Origin: an uncultured Oscillospiraceae bacterium
GTDB lineage: Bacteria; Bacillota; Clostridia; Oscillospirales; Oscillospiraceae
Length of the DNA: 12,957 nucleotides
Direction: 5' to 3'
Assembly: GCA_958426425.1 (NCBI GenBank)
Contig: CATZYY010000061.1
Span: 1-12,957, forward strand
The number at the start of each line of letters is the position of its first letter. The first letter of the stretch is position 1. The notes below the pieces were generated by a model, which did not search any database, was not told the origin of the DNA, and saw only the letters and a program-made list of their open reading frames with translations. This document shows positions 12,944-12,957 of the stretch, in pieces. A program made the translations under genes and the position numbers.

Positions 12944-12957
12944 AATTAAAAATCACT

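Noticed and set aside
1..12957. CRISPR array or classical defence system
   Set aside because: No series of regularly spaced identical direct repeats and no cas, restriction, toxin-antitoxin or retron signature was found.

Overview
The window looks like chromosome from a gut-type member of the Clostridia, most likely the Oscillospiraceae/Flavonifractor-like group. This is an inference from three things: Gram-positive AAGGAGG-type ribosome binding sites, GC-rich genes for a very large c-di-GMP protein and a CheB-CheR fusion, and intervening lower-GC fragments that resemble clostridial conjugative elements. Species cannot be fixed from the sequence alone. The dominant theme is a c-di-GMP signalling block set inside a patchwork of recombination scars.

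Region 1 (1-680): the 3' part of tRNA-Gly(GCC), a hairpin terminator, then tRNA-Cys(GCA) with its own promoter and terminator. After these comes a gene-free stretch of tandem GC-arm/T-tract hairpins and a 20-bp direct repeat. Region 2 (681-2345): accessory-element debris. It holds one intact hypothetical gene, a chimeric ORF ending in a serine-recombinase 'Recombinase' domain fragment, and the 5' end of a DUF1538-type membrane gene cut at about 1866. Region 3 (2345-3217): a short, catalytically complete tyrosine recombinase on the minus strand. It faces away from a dense set of inverted repeats, including 21-bp imperfect arms (18/21 identical) that bracket the leader of the next gene.

Region 4 (3218-9887): a tight two-gene operon. 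The first gene encodes a 1369-residue cytosolic protein with GGDEF-PAS-PAS-PAS-(degenerate GGDEF)-GAF-(degenerate GGDEF)-EAL architecture, and it keeps both a catalytic GGDEF with an I-site and a catalytic EAL. The second encodes an 850-residue CheB-CheR-PAS-coiled coil-PAS fusion. Region 5 (9939-12957): broken genes. A VTC-type polyphosphate polymerase is cut at about 10428. It runs into the remains of a 7TM-GGDEF protein, which is itself fused in frame at about 11416 to the C-terminal part of a KilA-N protein. A DUF6429-like/zinc-ribbon ORF, a strong terminator, a palindrome-rich segment and AT-rich sequence with a possible gene remnant follow.

The most interesting hypothesis is that the 2981-3163 segment is an invertible switch worked by the adjacent (or another) tyrosine recombinase, making c-di-GMP turnover phase-variable. 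This would resemble in layout the RecV-controlled switches of Clostridioides difficile. The repeats and the gene order are visible in the sequence. Inversion itself is not shown.
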